A DNA stretch of 64,000 nt from Actinomadura nitritigenes (lineage in GTDB: Bacteria > Actinomycetota > Actinomycetes > Streptosporangiales > Streptosporangiaceae). The position numbers and the translations under genes were made by a program. The first letter of the stretch is position 1. The number at the start of each line of letters is the position of its first letter. This document shows, one piece after another, positions 44,553-53,733 of this stretch. The notes under the pieces are model-generated. The model saw nothing but the letters and a program-made list of their open reading frames with translations, was not told the DNA's origin and did not search any database. The stretch spans positions 1 through 64,000 of the forward strand of contig NZ_JAGEOK010000006.1 in the NCBI RefSeq assembly GCF_017573545.1. The letters are read 5' to 3'.

Positions 44553-45482
44553 TCAGAGCACGGTCGCGCCGGGCACCGGGCCCTGCGCGCGGACGATCTG
44601 CTCGGCCACCCCCGCGCCGTCCAGCGCCGCCGCGAGGTCGGCGGCGTCCTCGTCGGTCTCGGCGAGGAACGCGCAGGTCGGGCCCGACCCGGACACCAGC
44701 GCGCCGATCGCGCCGAGGTCCCGTCCGGCGTTCAGGGTGCGGGCCAGCGACGGCCGCAGCTCCAGCGCGGCGGGCTGCAGGTCGTTGGCGAGCGCGGCGC
44801 CGAGCGCCTTCGCGTCGCCGGTCGCGAGCGCCGTCATCAGGTCCTCCGCGACGGACGGCCGCGGGGCGCTCTCCCCCGCCGCCTCCCGCAGCCGGTCGCA
44901 CTCGGCGTAGACCTCGGGCGTCGACAGGCCGCCGTCCGCCGCCGCGAACACCCAGTGGAAGGTGCCGCGGGTCAGCGCCGGGGTGAGCCGCTCGCCCCGC
45001 CCCACGCCGATCGCGGTCCCGCCGAGCAGCGCGAACGGCACGTCGCTGCCGAGCTCGGCGCCCATCTCCATCAGGTCGTCCCGCGACAGCGCCGGCCGCT
45101 CCCGGTCGTCCCACAGCCGCGCGCACGCGACCAGCGCGGCGGCCGCGTCGGCGCTGCCGCCCGCCATGCCGCCCGCGACCGGGATCGCCTTGCGGATCCG
45201 CAGCCGGACGCGGGGCTCCACGCCGAGCCGGGACGCGACCAGCACCGCGGCCCGCGCCGCCAGGTTCCGGGCGTCGGTCGGGACCCGGCCGATCGCCACC
45301 CGCGAGTACGGCGCCGCCTCGACGGCGAGCTCGAGGCCGTCGGCCGGCTCCGCGGTCAGCTCGTCGAACAGCGACACGGCGTGGAACACGTTCACGAGGT
45401 CGTGGTAGCCGTCCTCCCGGATCGGCCCGACCCCGAGCTGAAGGTTGACCTTTGCGGGGACGCGTACCCTCACTGCGCTCAC
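44553..45482 (-). CDS. ispE: 4-diphosphocytidyl-2-C-methyl-D-erythritol kinase
   Basis: This 309-residue GHMP kinase has RVPAKVNLQLGVGPIREDGYHDL at the N-terminus (Lys and Asp region of the active site), the ATP-binding glycine-rich loop IPVAGGMAGGSADAAAAL, and a C-terminal GALVSGSGPTCAFL. It is the fourth step of the non-mevalonate isoprenoid pathway. The length is normal. It begins 21 bp past the GH26-like lipoprotein gene. The rpf-ksgA-ispE order is conserved in actinobacteria, here interrupted by the lipoprotein gene. Confidence 0.95.
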   Translation of the reverse strand: MSAVRVRVPAKVNLQLGVGPIREDGYHDLVNVFHAVSLFDELTAEPADGLELAVEAAPYSRVAIGRVPTDARNLAARAAVLVASRLGVEPRVRLRIRKAIPVAGGMAGGSADAAAALVACARLWDDRERPALSRDDLMEMGAELGSDVPFALLGGTAIGVGRGERLTPALTRGTFHWVFAAADGGLSTPEVYAECDRLREAAGESAPRPSVAEDLMTALATGDAKALGAALANDLQPAALELRPSLARTLNAGRDLGAIGALVSGSGPTCAFLAETDEDAADLAAALDGAGVAEQIVRAQGPVPGATVL

Positions 45483-45503
45483 GCCAGAACCCTACGGGAG
45501 AGA

Positions 45504-46700
45504 TCAGCCTCCGCTCGTCACGGGGAGGTTGCGGGGATTGAAGTAGGGCGTGGTCGCCAGCTCCCGCAGCGCCGACACCGCGTGCGTGTCGCCCGTCACC
45601 GCGTACGCGCGCCGCTTGTCCCGCGCGTCCTCGGCCTGCTCGTCGGAGTCGAAGTAGACGACGGCCTTGACCTGCGGGTCCTCCAGGGTCTTGGTGGCGG
45701 CGCGCAGCCACTCGGCGCGCCGCTGCCCGTAGGACTTCGGCACCCCGAACTCGGCGATCATGATGGGCTTGTGCCGGTTCCTGGCCCACTGCATGAACAG
45801 CTTCAGCGTCTCCGACAGGTCGCGGTACTCGTAGTCGGCGCCGGGCGGCGCGTCCGCGCAGATCCAGTCGACCTGGTCGTCGCCGGGGTAGAAGGCGCCC
45901 GCGTTCGGCGCGCCGAACCCGCGCGCGCTCGGGCACCACACCCAGGCGACGTTGTCGACCTTCTCCGCGGTGAAGATCTGCCGCAGGTGCTTCCACGCGG
46001 CGATGAAGTCCGCCGGGGAGTGCACCCGGTCCTTGACCGACGACCGGTCCATGTCGCGGGACCAGCGCAGGAACACCGGCTTGCCGGTCGCCTTGATCGC
46101 CTTCGCACGGGCGCGGATCAGCGCGTCGTACTTGCCTTGGACGATCTCCTTGGTGTCGGCGCCCGCCCAGGTCAGCAGCAGGTACCGGTTGCTGTTGACG
46201 ACGGAGGAGTCCAGCCCGGTCGGGAAGTCGGACTTCCAGCCCCGGTAGCTCTGGACGATGTCCAGCTGCCGTCCCATGTCCCGCTCGAACGCGGCGACGG
46301 GCGCCATGCCCGGCTTGTCGGCGTCCTTCCCGGTCGGGCCCGCCGACGGCGTGCCCGACGCGGTACCGGACGCGCCGTCCGCCGGTGAGCCGGACGCCGT
46401 CGACGACGGCGACCTGGTCGCCGCCCCGCCCACGGCGGGCGGCACCCACGCGCCGAAGTAGGCGCCCTTCGCCGGCGGCGTCGGGGCGATGCCCGCCCGC
46501 GCGGTCGTCGTTATCTTCGGGGCCGCGCCGGCTCCGTCACTGCAGCCCGCCGCCACCGTCGCGACCAGGCCGCCCGCCGCCACCAGCGCCGTCGCCGCCA
46601 GCGGCAGCCGGGCCGCCCGCGCCCCGCCGGGCCGGAAGGCGCGCGCCGTCCGGGCCCGCTCGGTCCCCGCCCGCGCCGTCCGCGAACGCGCCTTCACCAT
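45504..46700 (-). CDS. Lipoprotein with GH26-like (beta-mannanase-type) domain
   Basis: The protein is 398 residues. An unusually long basic N-terminus leads to a hydrophobic stretch and lipobox VAAGC (Cys near residue 50). A Ser/Thr/Pro/Gly linker follows. The barrel-like domain (about 120-390) contains [35 protein letters not shown] and [10 protein letters not shown]. The last Glu fits the GH26 nucleophile. The acid/base Glu of the usual HEMN motif is Asp here (RDMD), so activity is uncertain. GGAGGAGTCGGAGGGCG precedes the ATG at 46700. The first 164 bp lie inside the ksgA frame, an unusual overlap. Confidence 0.75.
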   Translation of the reverse strand: MVKARSRTARAGTERARTARAFRPGGARAARLPLAATALVAAGGLVATVAAGCSDGAGAAPKITTTARAGIAPTPPAKGAYFGAWVPPAVGGAATRSPSSTASGSPADGASGTASGTPSAGPTGKDADKPGMAPVAAFERDMGRQLDIVQSYRGWKSDFPTGLDSSVVNSNRYLLLTWAGADTKEIVQGKYDALIRARAKAIKATGKPVFLRWSRDMDRSSVKDRVHSPADFIAAWKHLRQIFTAEKVDNVAWVWCPSARGFGAPNAGAFYPGDDQVDWICADAPPGADYEYRDLSETLKLFMQWARNRHKPIMIAEFGVPKSYGQRRAEWLRAATKTLEDPQVKAVVYFDSDEQAEDARDKRRAYAVTGDTHAVSALRELATTPYFNPRNLPVTSGG

Positions 46701-47715
46701 CGCCCTCCGACTCCTCCGTGTCCATCGCCCCGGCGTCCGTCCCGCCGGAGCCGCTCGCACCGGCGTCCGTCCCGTGTGAAACCCCGTCAGGACGCGCCGC
46801 ACCGGGGTCCGCGTCGGGCCCGGCGGCAGCCGCCGGGGCGCCGGGAGCACCGTCCCCCACGATTGAAGGACCATACTCGGCAATACGGGCGAAGGCGGCC
46901 ACGTCCAGAGCTTCGCCCCGCGCCCGCGGATCGACGCCCGCCGCGCGCAGCGCCCGTTCCGCCTCCGCCGCCGACCCCGCCCAGCCCGCCAGCGCCGCCC
47001 GCAGCGTCTTGCGGCGCTGCGCGAACGCCGCGTCGACCACGGCGAACACCTGCTTGCGGGACGCGGCGGACGCCGGCGGGTCGCGCCGGGTGAACGCGAC
47101 CAGCCCGGAATCGACGTTCGGCACCGGCCAGAACACCGCCCGGCCCACGGGCCCGGCGCGGCGCGCCTCCCCGTACCAGGCGAGCTTCACCGACGGCACC
47201 CCGTAGATCTTGCTCCCGGGCGCGGCCACCATCCGGTCGGCGACCTCCGCCTGCACCATGACCAGCGCCGACCGCAGCGACGGCAGCACGTCCAGCAGAT
47301 GCAGGACGACCGGCACCGCCACGTTGTAGGGCAGGTTCGCCACCAGCGCGGTCGGCGCCGGCCCCGGCAGCCGTGTGATCTTCATCGCGTCGGCGCGCAC
47401 GACCTCCAGCCGGTCCGCGAGCGCCGGCTCCCGCGCGGCCGCCGTCGCGGGCAGCTCCGCCGCCAGCACCGGGTCGATCTCCACCGCGACCACCCGCCGC
47501 GCCTCCGGCAGCAGCGCCAGCGTCAGCGACCCCAGCCCCGGCCCGACCTCGATGACCACGTCGTCCGGGCCCAGGTCCGCGGCCCGCACGATCCGCCGGA
47601 CCGTGTTGGCGTCGATGACGAAGTTCTGCCCGAGCGTCTTGGTCGGCCTGATGCCCAGCCGCGCCGCCAGCTCCCGCACGTCCGCCGGCCCGAGCAGCCC
47701 CTGTCTGTCCCCCAC
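46537..47715 (-). CDS. ksgA: 16S rRNA (adenine1518/1519-N6)-dimethyltransferase, with long C-terminal extension
   Basis: The 392-residue frame has a KsgA/RsmA core in the first 285 residues: [22 protein letters not shown] motif [24 protein letters not shown] and the catalytic [11 protein letters not shown]. KsgA dimethylates two adenines near the 3' end of 16S rRNA. Other KsgA proteins end at about 260-300 residues. Here about 105 extra residues, almost all Gly/Ala/Asp/Pro, continue to 46537 and overlap the start of the lipoprotein gene by 164 bp. The core is intact. The tail may be simple read-on in high-GC sequence or a real disordered tail. Confidence 0.93.
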   Translation of the reverse strand: MGDRQGLLGPADVRELAARLGIRPTKTLGQNFVIDANTVRRIVRAADLGPDDVVIEVGPGLGSLTLALLPEARRVVAVEIDPVLAAELPATAAAREPALADRLEVVRADAMKITRLPGPAPTALVANLPYNVAVPVVLHLLDVLPSLRSALVMVQAEVADRMVAAPGSKIYGVPSVKLAWYGEARRAGPVGRAVFWPVPNVDSGLVAFTRRDPPASAASRKQVFAVVDAAFAQRRKTLRAALAGWAGSAAEAERALRAAGVDPRARGEALDVAAFARIAEYGPSIVGDGAPGAPAAAAGPDADPGAARPDGVSHGTDAGASGSGGTDAGAMDTEESEGDGEGAFADGAGGDRAGPDGARLPARRGAGGPAAAGGDGAGGGGRPGRDGGGGLQ

Positions 47716-47733
47716 GAGAACAAGTGTGGCAGG

Positions 47734-48528
47734 TCAGGAGAACAGGAACTTCCCGCATACCGGCCACTGCCCCTGCCAGCGCCCGTTCACCCGGTTGTAG
47801 AGCAGCTGCGCCCGGTACGTCTGCTCCCCCGCGCTCGCGTCCGACGGCTTGCCCGACCCGCCGACCGACGCCCACGACGACATCGAGAACTGGTACAGGC
47901 CGTAGTAGCCGGACGGGTTCACCGCCTTCGGGTTGCCGTGCGACTCGCAGTTGGCCAGCCCCGCCCAGTTCAGCCTCGCCGCCGAGCCCGTGCCCGCCGA
48001 CTTCGGGCCGACCGCCACGATCCGCGCGACCGGCTTGCGCTTCACCTTCTGCGCGATGACCGCCTTGACCTTCTTGCCCTTGCGCCGCACGTACGCCATC
48101 TGCACGATCTTGATGCCGGCCCGGCCCTTGCGCAGCTCCTTCTGCGACCACGGCGGCACCGACGCGCTCTTCTTCTCGATCGTGGGCGCCGGCACCTGGA
48201 CCGTCTTCGTGACCGGCTTCGACAGCAGCCGCAGCACCCTGATCGTCTCCCCGGCGGGCTGCTCGCGCGCGGGCTGCACCAGGTCGTAGCGGCCGAGCTT
48301 CACCCCCGCCTGGTCCAGCACCTGCTGGACGGTCGTCCCGGTCGTCATCGTCGTCGTCTTCTTCTTGTCCACGACGATGACGACCTTGCGCGGCGCAGGC
48401 GCGGACGTCTTCGGCGCGTCCGCCGCGCGCACGGTCGACTGCGGCTTCGGCGACCCGCCGCCTCCGCACGCCGACGCCAGCAGGACCGTCGCGATCAGGA
48501 CAGCAGAAGTCGCAGGGGCTCGACGCAC
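47734..48528 (-). CDS. rpfB: Resuscitation-promoting factor, RpfB-like lipoprotein
   Basis: The 264-residue protein has a lipobox LLASAC (Cys about 20). A ubiquitin-like DUF348 domain follows (VVIVVDKKKTTTMTTGTTVQQVLDQAG), then a G5 domain (residues about 90-165). The C-terminal Rpf transglycosylase-like domain is NWAGLANCESHGNPKAVNPSGYYGLYQFSMSSW, with the catalytic Glu and paired Cys. It cleaves peptidoglycan and supports growth from dormancy. Usually three DUF348 copies are present; only one is seen here. The GTG start has CTGGAGG upstream. The rpfB-ksgA-ispE order is shared with mycobacteria. Confidence 0.92.
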   Translation of the reverse strand: MRRAPATSAVLIATVLLASACGGGGSPKPQSTVRAADAPKTSAPAPRKVVIVVDKKKTTTMTTGTTVQQVLDQAGVKLGRYDLVQPAREQPAGETIRVLRLLSKPVTKTVQVPAPTIEKKSASVPPWSQKELRKGRAGIKIVQMAYVRRKGKKVKAVIAQKVKRKPVARIVAVGPKSAGTGSAARLNWAGLANCESHGNPKAVNPSGYYGLYQFSMSSWASVGGSGKPSDASAGEQTYRAQLLYNRVNGRWQGQWPVCGKFLFS

Positions 48529-48547
48529 CGTTCCTCCAGGGGGAGCC

Positions 48548-48573
48548 GAGCGGGCCTGGGGGGTCGCCCGCTC
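48548..48573 (-). promoter_or_regulatory. Leader hairpin just upstream of the rpfB ribosome-binding site
   Basis: A perfect 8 bp stem (48548-48555 with 48566-48573) with a C-rich loop lies about 10 bp before the GGAGG of rpfB. It may act as a leader attenuator. A transcription-acting riboswitch is reported for M. tuberculosis rpfB, but homology was not tested here. Confidence 0.45.
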
Positions 48574-48793
48574 AACGGCCAGACACTAGAGCGGAACGCC
48601 CGCCGCCCGCCACCTCAACGCCCACATGCGTCCCCGCTCCCCCTCGGGTAAGAGGAAGCGAACCCGAACGGCCATATTCACAGCGTCACCATCTGACTAC
48701 TCTCAGTAATCGAGAGTCCACCTCGAAGAAGAAGGGAGCCCACGCCGAACGCGGGTGTCCAGGGCGCGGAAGCCCGCGAAGAGGCCAGGGGGC

Positions 48794-48828
48794 CGGTGCG
48801 GACGGCCAGAGCCCGGCCGTCCGCACCG
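48794..48828 (+). terminator. Strong hairpin, no upstream gene recognised
   Basis: A 14 bp stem (48794-48807 with 48815-48828) and a 7-base loop are followed on the plus strand by TCCTTCTTGCTTT. This resembles an intrinsic plus-strand terminator. No coding gene is seen on the plus strand before it in the 655 bp gap (48529-49183), so a small RNA ending here is possible. Confidence 0.6.
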
Positions 48829-48843
48829 TCCTTCTTGCTTTGT

Positions 48844-48981
48844 CCTCGGCGGTCGGGCCCTGGGGGCCCTCCCTTCAACGGGCAAAGCGGCGATCGCTGC
48901 ATCGCTTCGACTCGCCCTGGGGGATCGCTGCGCGATCGGATTCTCGCAGGCTCGAATCCGGCTTCGCACGCGATCGCAACG
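48844..48981 (+). repeat. Dispersed intergenic repeat, copy 3
   Basis: This is the third copy of the ~140 bp element, with a few single-base changes and two short deletions relative to copies 1 and 2. It starts 15 bp after the plus-strand hairpin. The remaining 200 bp to the flavoprotein gene hold nothing recognisable. Confidence 0.9.
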
Positions 48982-49183
48982 CCCGGGTCGCCGTCGGCTG
49001 AGCTTACGGACGATCACCTTTCCGCCCGTCCGGGGTGCCGCTTTCGTCCGTGCCTCGCTGTTCGCCCGGCCTCGTCGCGGCGCGCTTTGCCGCGTGTTGC
49101 AGCGCGCCTGCGGTCATCGCGGTCCCGTTCCCGGACCGCCCTTGAAGCCTTGCCGGGCGCGGCCGGGGCTCTCGCGTGCGGGG

Positions 49184-50857
49184 TCAGGCGGTTGCTTGGG
49201 CGGCGGCTCGGGCTGCGGCTCGGGCGGAGAAGAGGCAGCCGCCCAGGAAGGTTCCCTCCAGGGCGTTGTAACCGTGGACTCCTCCGCCGCCGAACCCCGC
49301 GACCTCCCCCGCCGCGTACAGGCCGTCGATCGGGCGGCCGTCGAGGCCGAGGGCGCGGGAGTCCAGGTCGGTCTGGATGCCGCCGAGCGTCTTGCGGGTG
49401 AGGACGTGCAGCTTCACGCCGATGAGCGGGCCGGCGGACGGGTCGAGGATACGGTGCGGGACGGCGGTGCGGCTGAGCCGGTCGCCGAGGTAGCGGCGCG
49501 AGTTCCGGATGCCCTGCACCTGCGCGTCCTTGCTGAACGGGTTGGCGATCTGCAGGTCCCGGGCCTCGATCTTGCTCCGCAGCAGCGCGGCGTCCAAGAG
49601 CGGCTCGCCGGTGAGGGCGTTCATCCCGTCCACCAGTCGCTCCAGGGTGGAGGCGACGACGAAGTCCGCGCCGTGCCGCTTGAACGCCTCGACCGGGGCG
49701 GGCGCGCCCTTGGAAAGGACCCGTTCGCGCAGCACCGCCTTGCGGTCGCCGCTGGTGAGGTCGGGGTTCTGCTCCGAGCCCGACAGCGCGAACTCCCGCT
49801 CGATGATCCTCTGGGTGAGGACGAACCAGGAGTGGTCGTAGGCGGCGATGTCAGGGGTGGTGCGCAGGTGTTCGAGGGTGGAGAGGGTGTCGTAGCCGGG
49901 GAGGCAGGGGGCGGGGAGGCGCCGTCCCAGGGCGTCAAACCACATCGCCGAGGGGCCCGGCAGGATCCTGATGGCGTGGCCGGGCCAGATCGGGTCCCAG
50001 TTGCGGACGCCCTCGGTGTAGTGCCACATCCGGTCGCGGTTGACGAGGCGGACGCCGGCGTCGGCGCTGATGTCGAGCATCCGGCCGTCCACGTAGGCCG
50101 GGACGCCGGTGATCATGTTCGCGGGTGCGGTGCCGAGGCGGCCGGGCCAGTGGCGGCGCACCATCTCGTGGTTCCCGCCGATGCCGCCGCTGGTGACGAT
50201 CACCGCCTGCGCCGACAGCTCGAACGCCCCGGTCTCCTCACGGCTGGACGCGACGCCGCGCGGGGAGTCGTCCTCGGCGAGGACGGCGCCGCGTACTCCG
50301 GTCACGGCGCCGCCGGTCAGGGTCAGGCCGTCCACGCGGTGGCGGTGGTGGAAGGTCAGCAGGCCCTCATCGGCGGCGCGGCGGGCGCTGCGGGCGAACG
50401 GCGCGACGATGCCGGTGCCCGTCCCCCAGGCGATGTGGAAGCGCGGCACCGAGTTGCCGTGGCCGTCGGCGCGGAGGTCGCCGCGCTCCGCCCAGCCGAC
50501 CACCGGGGTCAGCCGGACGCCCCGGGACGCCAGCCACGCCCGCTTCTCCCCGGCCGCGAACTCCACGTAGGCGCGCGCCCACCGCACCGCCCAGGAGTCC
50601 TCGTCCTCCAGACGGTCGAACCGGGCGCTGCCCTGCCAGTCGCTCCAGGCCAGCTCGAAGGAGTCCCGCACGCGCAGCCGGCGCTGCTCCGGCGTCCCGA
50701 CCAGGAACAGGCCGCCGAGCGACCAGTACGCCTGCCCGCCCAGGTTCGCGGCGTTCTCCTGCTCCACCAGCGCGACCCGGCGCCCGCGCGCGGTCAGCTC
50801 GTGCGCGGCGACCAGCCCGGCCAGCCCCGCGCCGACGACGATGACGTCAGCGTCCAT
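49184..50857 (-). CDS. FAD-binding dehydrogenase (KstD/fumarate-reductase-like)
   Basis: The 557-residue flavoprotein has the FAD-binding N-terminus DVIVVGAGLAGLVAAHELTARGRRVALVE, then GGQAYWSLGGLFL, VIVTSGGIGGNHEMVR, and the C-terminal LYAAGEVAGFGGGGVHGYNALEGTFLGGCLFSAR. These mark the family of 3-ketosteroid-dehydrogenase/fumarate-reductase flavoproteins. The substrate is unknown; in actinobacteria several members act on steroids or unsaturated acids. It is an isolated gene. The upstream tatD gene ends 52 bp away, so it may be co-transcribed with metG-tatD. Confidence 0.9.
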   Translation of the reverse strand: MDADVIVVGAGLAGLVAAHELTARGRRVALVEQENAANLGGQAYWSLGGLFLVGTPEQRRLRVRDSFELAWSDWQGSARFDRLEDEDSWAVRWARAYVEFAAGEKRAWLASRGVRLTPVVGWAERGDLRADGHGNSVPRFHIAWGTGTGIVAPFARSARRAADEGLLTFHHRHRVDGLTLTGGAVTGVRGAVLAEDDSPRGVASSREETGAFELSAQAVIVTSGGIGGNHEMVRRHWPGRLGTAPANMITGVPAYVDGRMLDISADAGVRLVNRDRMWHYTEGVRNWDPIWPGHAIRILPGPSAMWFDALGRRLPAPCLPGYDTLSTLEHLRTTPDIAAYDHSWFVLTQRIIEREFALSGSEQNPDLTSGDRKAVLRERVLSKGAPAPVEAFKRHGADFVVASTLERLVDGMNALTGEPLLDAALLRSKIEARDLQIANPFSKDAQVQGIRNSRRYLGDRLSRTAVPHRILDPSAGPLIGVKLHVLTRKTLGGIQTDLDSRALGLDGRPIDGLYAAGEVAGFGGGGVHGYNALEGTFLGGCLFSARAAARAAAQATA

Positions 50858-50909
50858 CCCGCCTCCCTCCCCTGGCCTATGCCCGGGGAGAGGAGGCCCG
50901 CACCCCCGG

Positions 50910-51740
50910 CTACCAGCCGCCGAAGGTGCGTTCGCCGTTGGCGGCGATGGCGGCGCACAGCTCGGCCAGGTCGACGTTCTTGACCTCGGCCATCGCGCGG
51001 ACGGTGTGCGGGATGAGGTACGACGCGTTCGGCTTGCCGCGGTTCGGGACCGGGGTGAGGAACGGCGCGTCGGTCTCGACCAGGACGAGGTCGAGGGGCG
51101 CGACGCGCAGCGCCTCGCGCAGCGGCTCGGCGTTCTTGAACGTGACGTTCCCGGCGAAGCTCATCACGTAGCCGCGGTCGGCGCAGACCTTCGCCATGGC
51201 GGCGTCGCCGGAGAAGCAGTGGAACACCACCCGCTCCGGCGCGCCCTCCTCCCGCAGGATCGCCAGCACGTCGTCGTGGGCCTCGCGGTCGTGGATGACC
51301 AGGGCCTTCCCGGTGCGCTTGGCGATCGCGATGTGGGCGCGGAACGACGCGTGCTGGTCGGCCTTCGGCGCCCAGTCGCGGTAGTAGTCCAGGCCCGTCT
51401 CGCCGATCGCCCGCACCTTCGGGTGCGCGGCCATCGCCTCGACGTCGTGCAGGACGGCGTCGTCGATGCCCGTGGTCTCGTTCGGGTGGATCGCCACGCC
51501 CGCGTAGACGTCGTCGAACTCGTCGGCGGCGTCGACCGCGAACCGCGACGACGGCAGGTCGCAGCCGATCGTCACGATCCGGGTGACGCCCGCCGCCTTC
51601 GCCGAGTGCACCTGCTCGCTGACCGGCGTGTCGACGATGTCGAGATGGCAGTGGCTGTCGAACACGTCGACCGGGAGCCGCTCGGGCAGCGGCGGGAACG
51701 ACCGCGCGACCTCGCCGCCCTCGTCGTCCGCCGGGCTCAC
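50910..51740 (-). CDS. tatD: TatD-family metal-dependent hydrolase
   Basis: The 276-residue TIM-barrel hydrolase has the metal-ligand motif VFDSHCHLD, then [37 protein letters not shown] and [10 protein letters not shown], which form the complete TatD/YcfH set. These are 3'-5' deoxyribonucleases or D-aminoacyl-tRNA-type hydrolases in quality control. The GTG start overlaps the metG stop by 4 bp (GTGA), so they are translationally coupled. The pairing with metG is common in bacteria. Confidence 0.94.
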   Translation of the reverse strand: MSPADDEGGEVARSFPPLPERLPVDVFDSHCHLDIVDTPVSEQVHSAKAAGVTRIVTIGCDLPSSRFAVDAADEFDDVYAGVAIHPNETTGIDDAVLHDVEAMAAHPKVRAIGETGLDYYRDWAPKADQHASFRAHIAIAKRTGKALVIHDREAHDDVLAILREEGAPERVVFHCFSGDAAMAKVCADRGYVMSFAGNVTFKNAEPLREALRVAPLDLVLVETDAPFLTPVPNRGKPNASYLIPHTVRAMAEVKNVDLAELCAAIAANGERTFGGW

Positions 51741-53539
51741 TCCGCCTCCAGCCGGGCGAGCTCCTCGTCCACCACGGACGCGTCGAGCTTCTTGAACAGC
51801 GGGGTCGGCTTGGCCAGCGGGACCCCCGGCTTGATCGGCATGGACTCCCAGCGCGCCGCGGTGGCGTAGTCGCCGGTGAGCACCCGGTAGTCCGGGCCGC
51901 CCTCCTCCGAGACCGTCTCCAGCCTCGGCATGCCGCTCCACACGCCCTCGCCGCCGAGCAGCTCGTACACCTTCTGCGAGGAGTTCGGCAGGAACGGGGT
52001 CAGCAGCGTCTTGGCGTCGTCGACGACCTGCAGCGCGGTGTGCAGGATCGACTGGACGCGGGCCGGGTCGTCCTTCAGCTTCCAGGGCGCCTGGTCCGAC
52101 AGGTAGCGGTTGGCGTCCCGGACGACGTCGAGCGCCTCGGTGATCGCGTTCTTGAAGCGCGACCGCTCCAGCTCGGCGCCCACCGCCGCGAACCCGTTGC
52201 GGCTGCGCTCCATCAGGGCGCGGTCGGCGTCGTTGAGGTCGCCCGGCTCGGGGATCGCGCCGAAGTTCTTCGCGGCCATGTTCACCGACCGGTTGACGAG
52301 GTTGCCCCACGCGGCGACCAGCTCGTCGTTGTTGCGGCGGACGAACTCCGACCAGGTGAAGTCGGTGTCGTTGTTCTCCGGGCCGGCGACGGCGACGTAG
52401 TAGCGCAGCGCGTCGACGTCGTAGCGCTCCAGGAAGTCCTTGACGTAGATGACGACCTGGCGGGACGAGGAGAACTTGCGGCCCTCCATCGTCAGGTACT
52501 CCGACGACACGACCTCGGTCGGGGTGTTCAGCGCGCCCAGCGAGCCGGGCTCGCCGCCCTTGTCGCCCCGGCCGCTGTAGCCGAGCAGCATCGCCGGCCA
52601 GATCTCGGCGTGGAAGACGATGTTGTCCTTGCCCATGAAGTAGTAGGACAGGGCGTCCGGGTCCTGCCACCAGGCGCGCCACGCGTCCGGGTCGCCCGAG
52701 CGCTTCGCCCACTCCACGGACGCCGAGAGGTAGCCGACGACCGCGTCGAACCAGACGTACAGCTTCTTCGCCGGGTTCTCGCGCCAGCCGTCCAGCGGGA
52801 TCGGCACGCCCCAGTCGATGTCGCGGCTGATCGCCCGCGGCTGGATGTCGTCCAGCAGGTTCAGCGCGAACTTCACCACGTTCGGCCGCCACGCCAGCGA
52901 CCCGCCCTGCTTGCCGCGCAGGTACCGGCCGAGCACGTCGGTGAAGGCGGGCAGGTCGAGCATGAAGTGCTCGGTCTCGACGAACTTCGGCTTCTCGCCG
53001 TTGATCCGCGACACCGGGTTGATCAGGTCGACCGGGTCGAGCTGGTTGCCGCAGTTGTCGCACTGGTCGCCGCGCGCGCCGTCGTACCCGCAGATCGGGC
53101 AGGTGCCCTCGATGTAGCGGTCCGGCAGCGTCCGGCCGGTGGACGGCGAGATCGCGCCCATCGTGGTGGTGGGGAAGATGTAGCCGTTGTCGTAGAGGCC
53201 CTTGAAGATCTCCTGGACGATCGCGTAGTGGTTCAGCGTGGTCGTCCGGGTGAACAGGTCGTAGGTCATGCCGAGGCCGTGCAGGTCCTCGGCGATCACG
53301 CCGTTGTAGCGGTCGGCCAGCTCGCGGGCGGTCACGCCCTCCTTGTCGGCCTGCACCTGGATCGGCGTGCCGTGCTCGTCGGTGCCGCTGACCATCAGGA
53401 CCTGGTTGCCCGCCATCCGCTGGTAGCGGCTGAACATGTCGGCGGGCAGCGCGAAACCGGAGACGTGCCCGATGTGACGGGGCCCGTTGGCGTACGGCCA
53501 GGCGGGCGCGGTCAGGATGTGTCGGCTTGACGAGGACAT
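51737..53539 (-). CDS. metG: Methionyl-tRNA synthetase
   Basis: The 600-residue class I synthetase has the HIGH motif RHIGHVSG near residue 20. The zinc-knuckle [18 protein letters not shown] carries four Cys. KMSKS appears as GRKFSSSRQ, and an anticodon-binding helical domain follows. There is no C-terminal tRNA-binding extension. It charges tRNA-Met in the cytoplasm. The KFSSS form of the signature is usual in this subgroup. A 194 bp gap with a likely promoter separates it from the divergent GT-C gene. That gap also has a single DnaA-box-like TGTGGATAA (53591-53599), considered incidental. Confidence 0.96.
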   Translation of the reverse strand: MSSSSRHILTAPAWPYANGPRHIGHVSGFALPADMFSRYQRMAGNQVLMVSGTDEHGTPIQVQADKEGVTARELADRYNGVIAEDLHGLGMTYDLFTRTTTLNHYAIVQEIFKGLYDNGYIFPTTTMGAISPSTGRTLPDRYIEGTCPICGYDGARGDQCDNCGNQLDPVDLINPVSRINGEKPKFVETEHFMLDLPAFTDVLGRYLRGKQGGSLAWRPNVVKFALNLLDDIQPRAISRDIDWGVPIPLDGWRENPAKKLYVWFDAVVGYLSASVEWAKRSGDPDAWRAWWQDPDALSYYFMGKDNIVFHAEIWPAMLLGYSGRGDKGGEPGSLGALNTPTEVVSSEYLTMEGRKFSSSRQVVIYVKDFLERYDVDALRYYVAVAGPENNDTDFTWSEFVRRNNDELVAAWGNLVNRSVNMAAKNFGAIPEPGDLNDADRALMERSRNGFAAVGAELERSRFKNAITEALDVVRDANRYLSDQAPWKLKDDPARVQSILHTALQVVDDAKTLLTPFLPNSSQKVYELLGGEGVWSGMPRLETVSEEGGPDYRVLTGDYATAARWESMPIKPGVPLAKPTPLFKKLDASVVDEELARLEAE

Positions 53540-53733
53540 GGAATCAAGGGTAGTCGCGCCGCCCCCTTGAACCGCACCGATATCGCCACCTGTGGATAAC
53601 TCCCCGGGGGACGCCGGCTGGAAGGTTGCTGCAGATCCGGTACGGCCGACTACGGCGGGTCCGCTACGCGAGTAGCCTGGTCCGGCGCCCAGCGCAGTCC
53701 AGCCCGTCGTCCAGCCAGGGGCAGAAGCAAGCC

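Noticed and set aside
53591..53599. DnaA box / replication origin
   Set aside because: A single TGTGGATAA lies in a promoter gap with no cluster of boxes and no dnaA or dnaN nearby.
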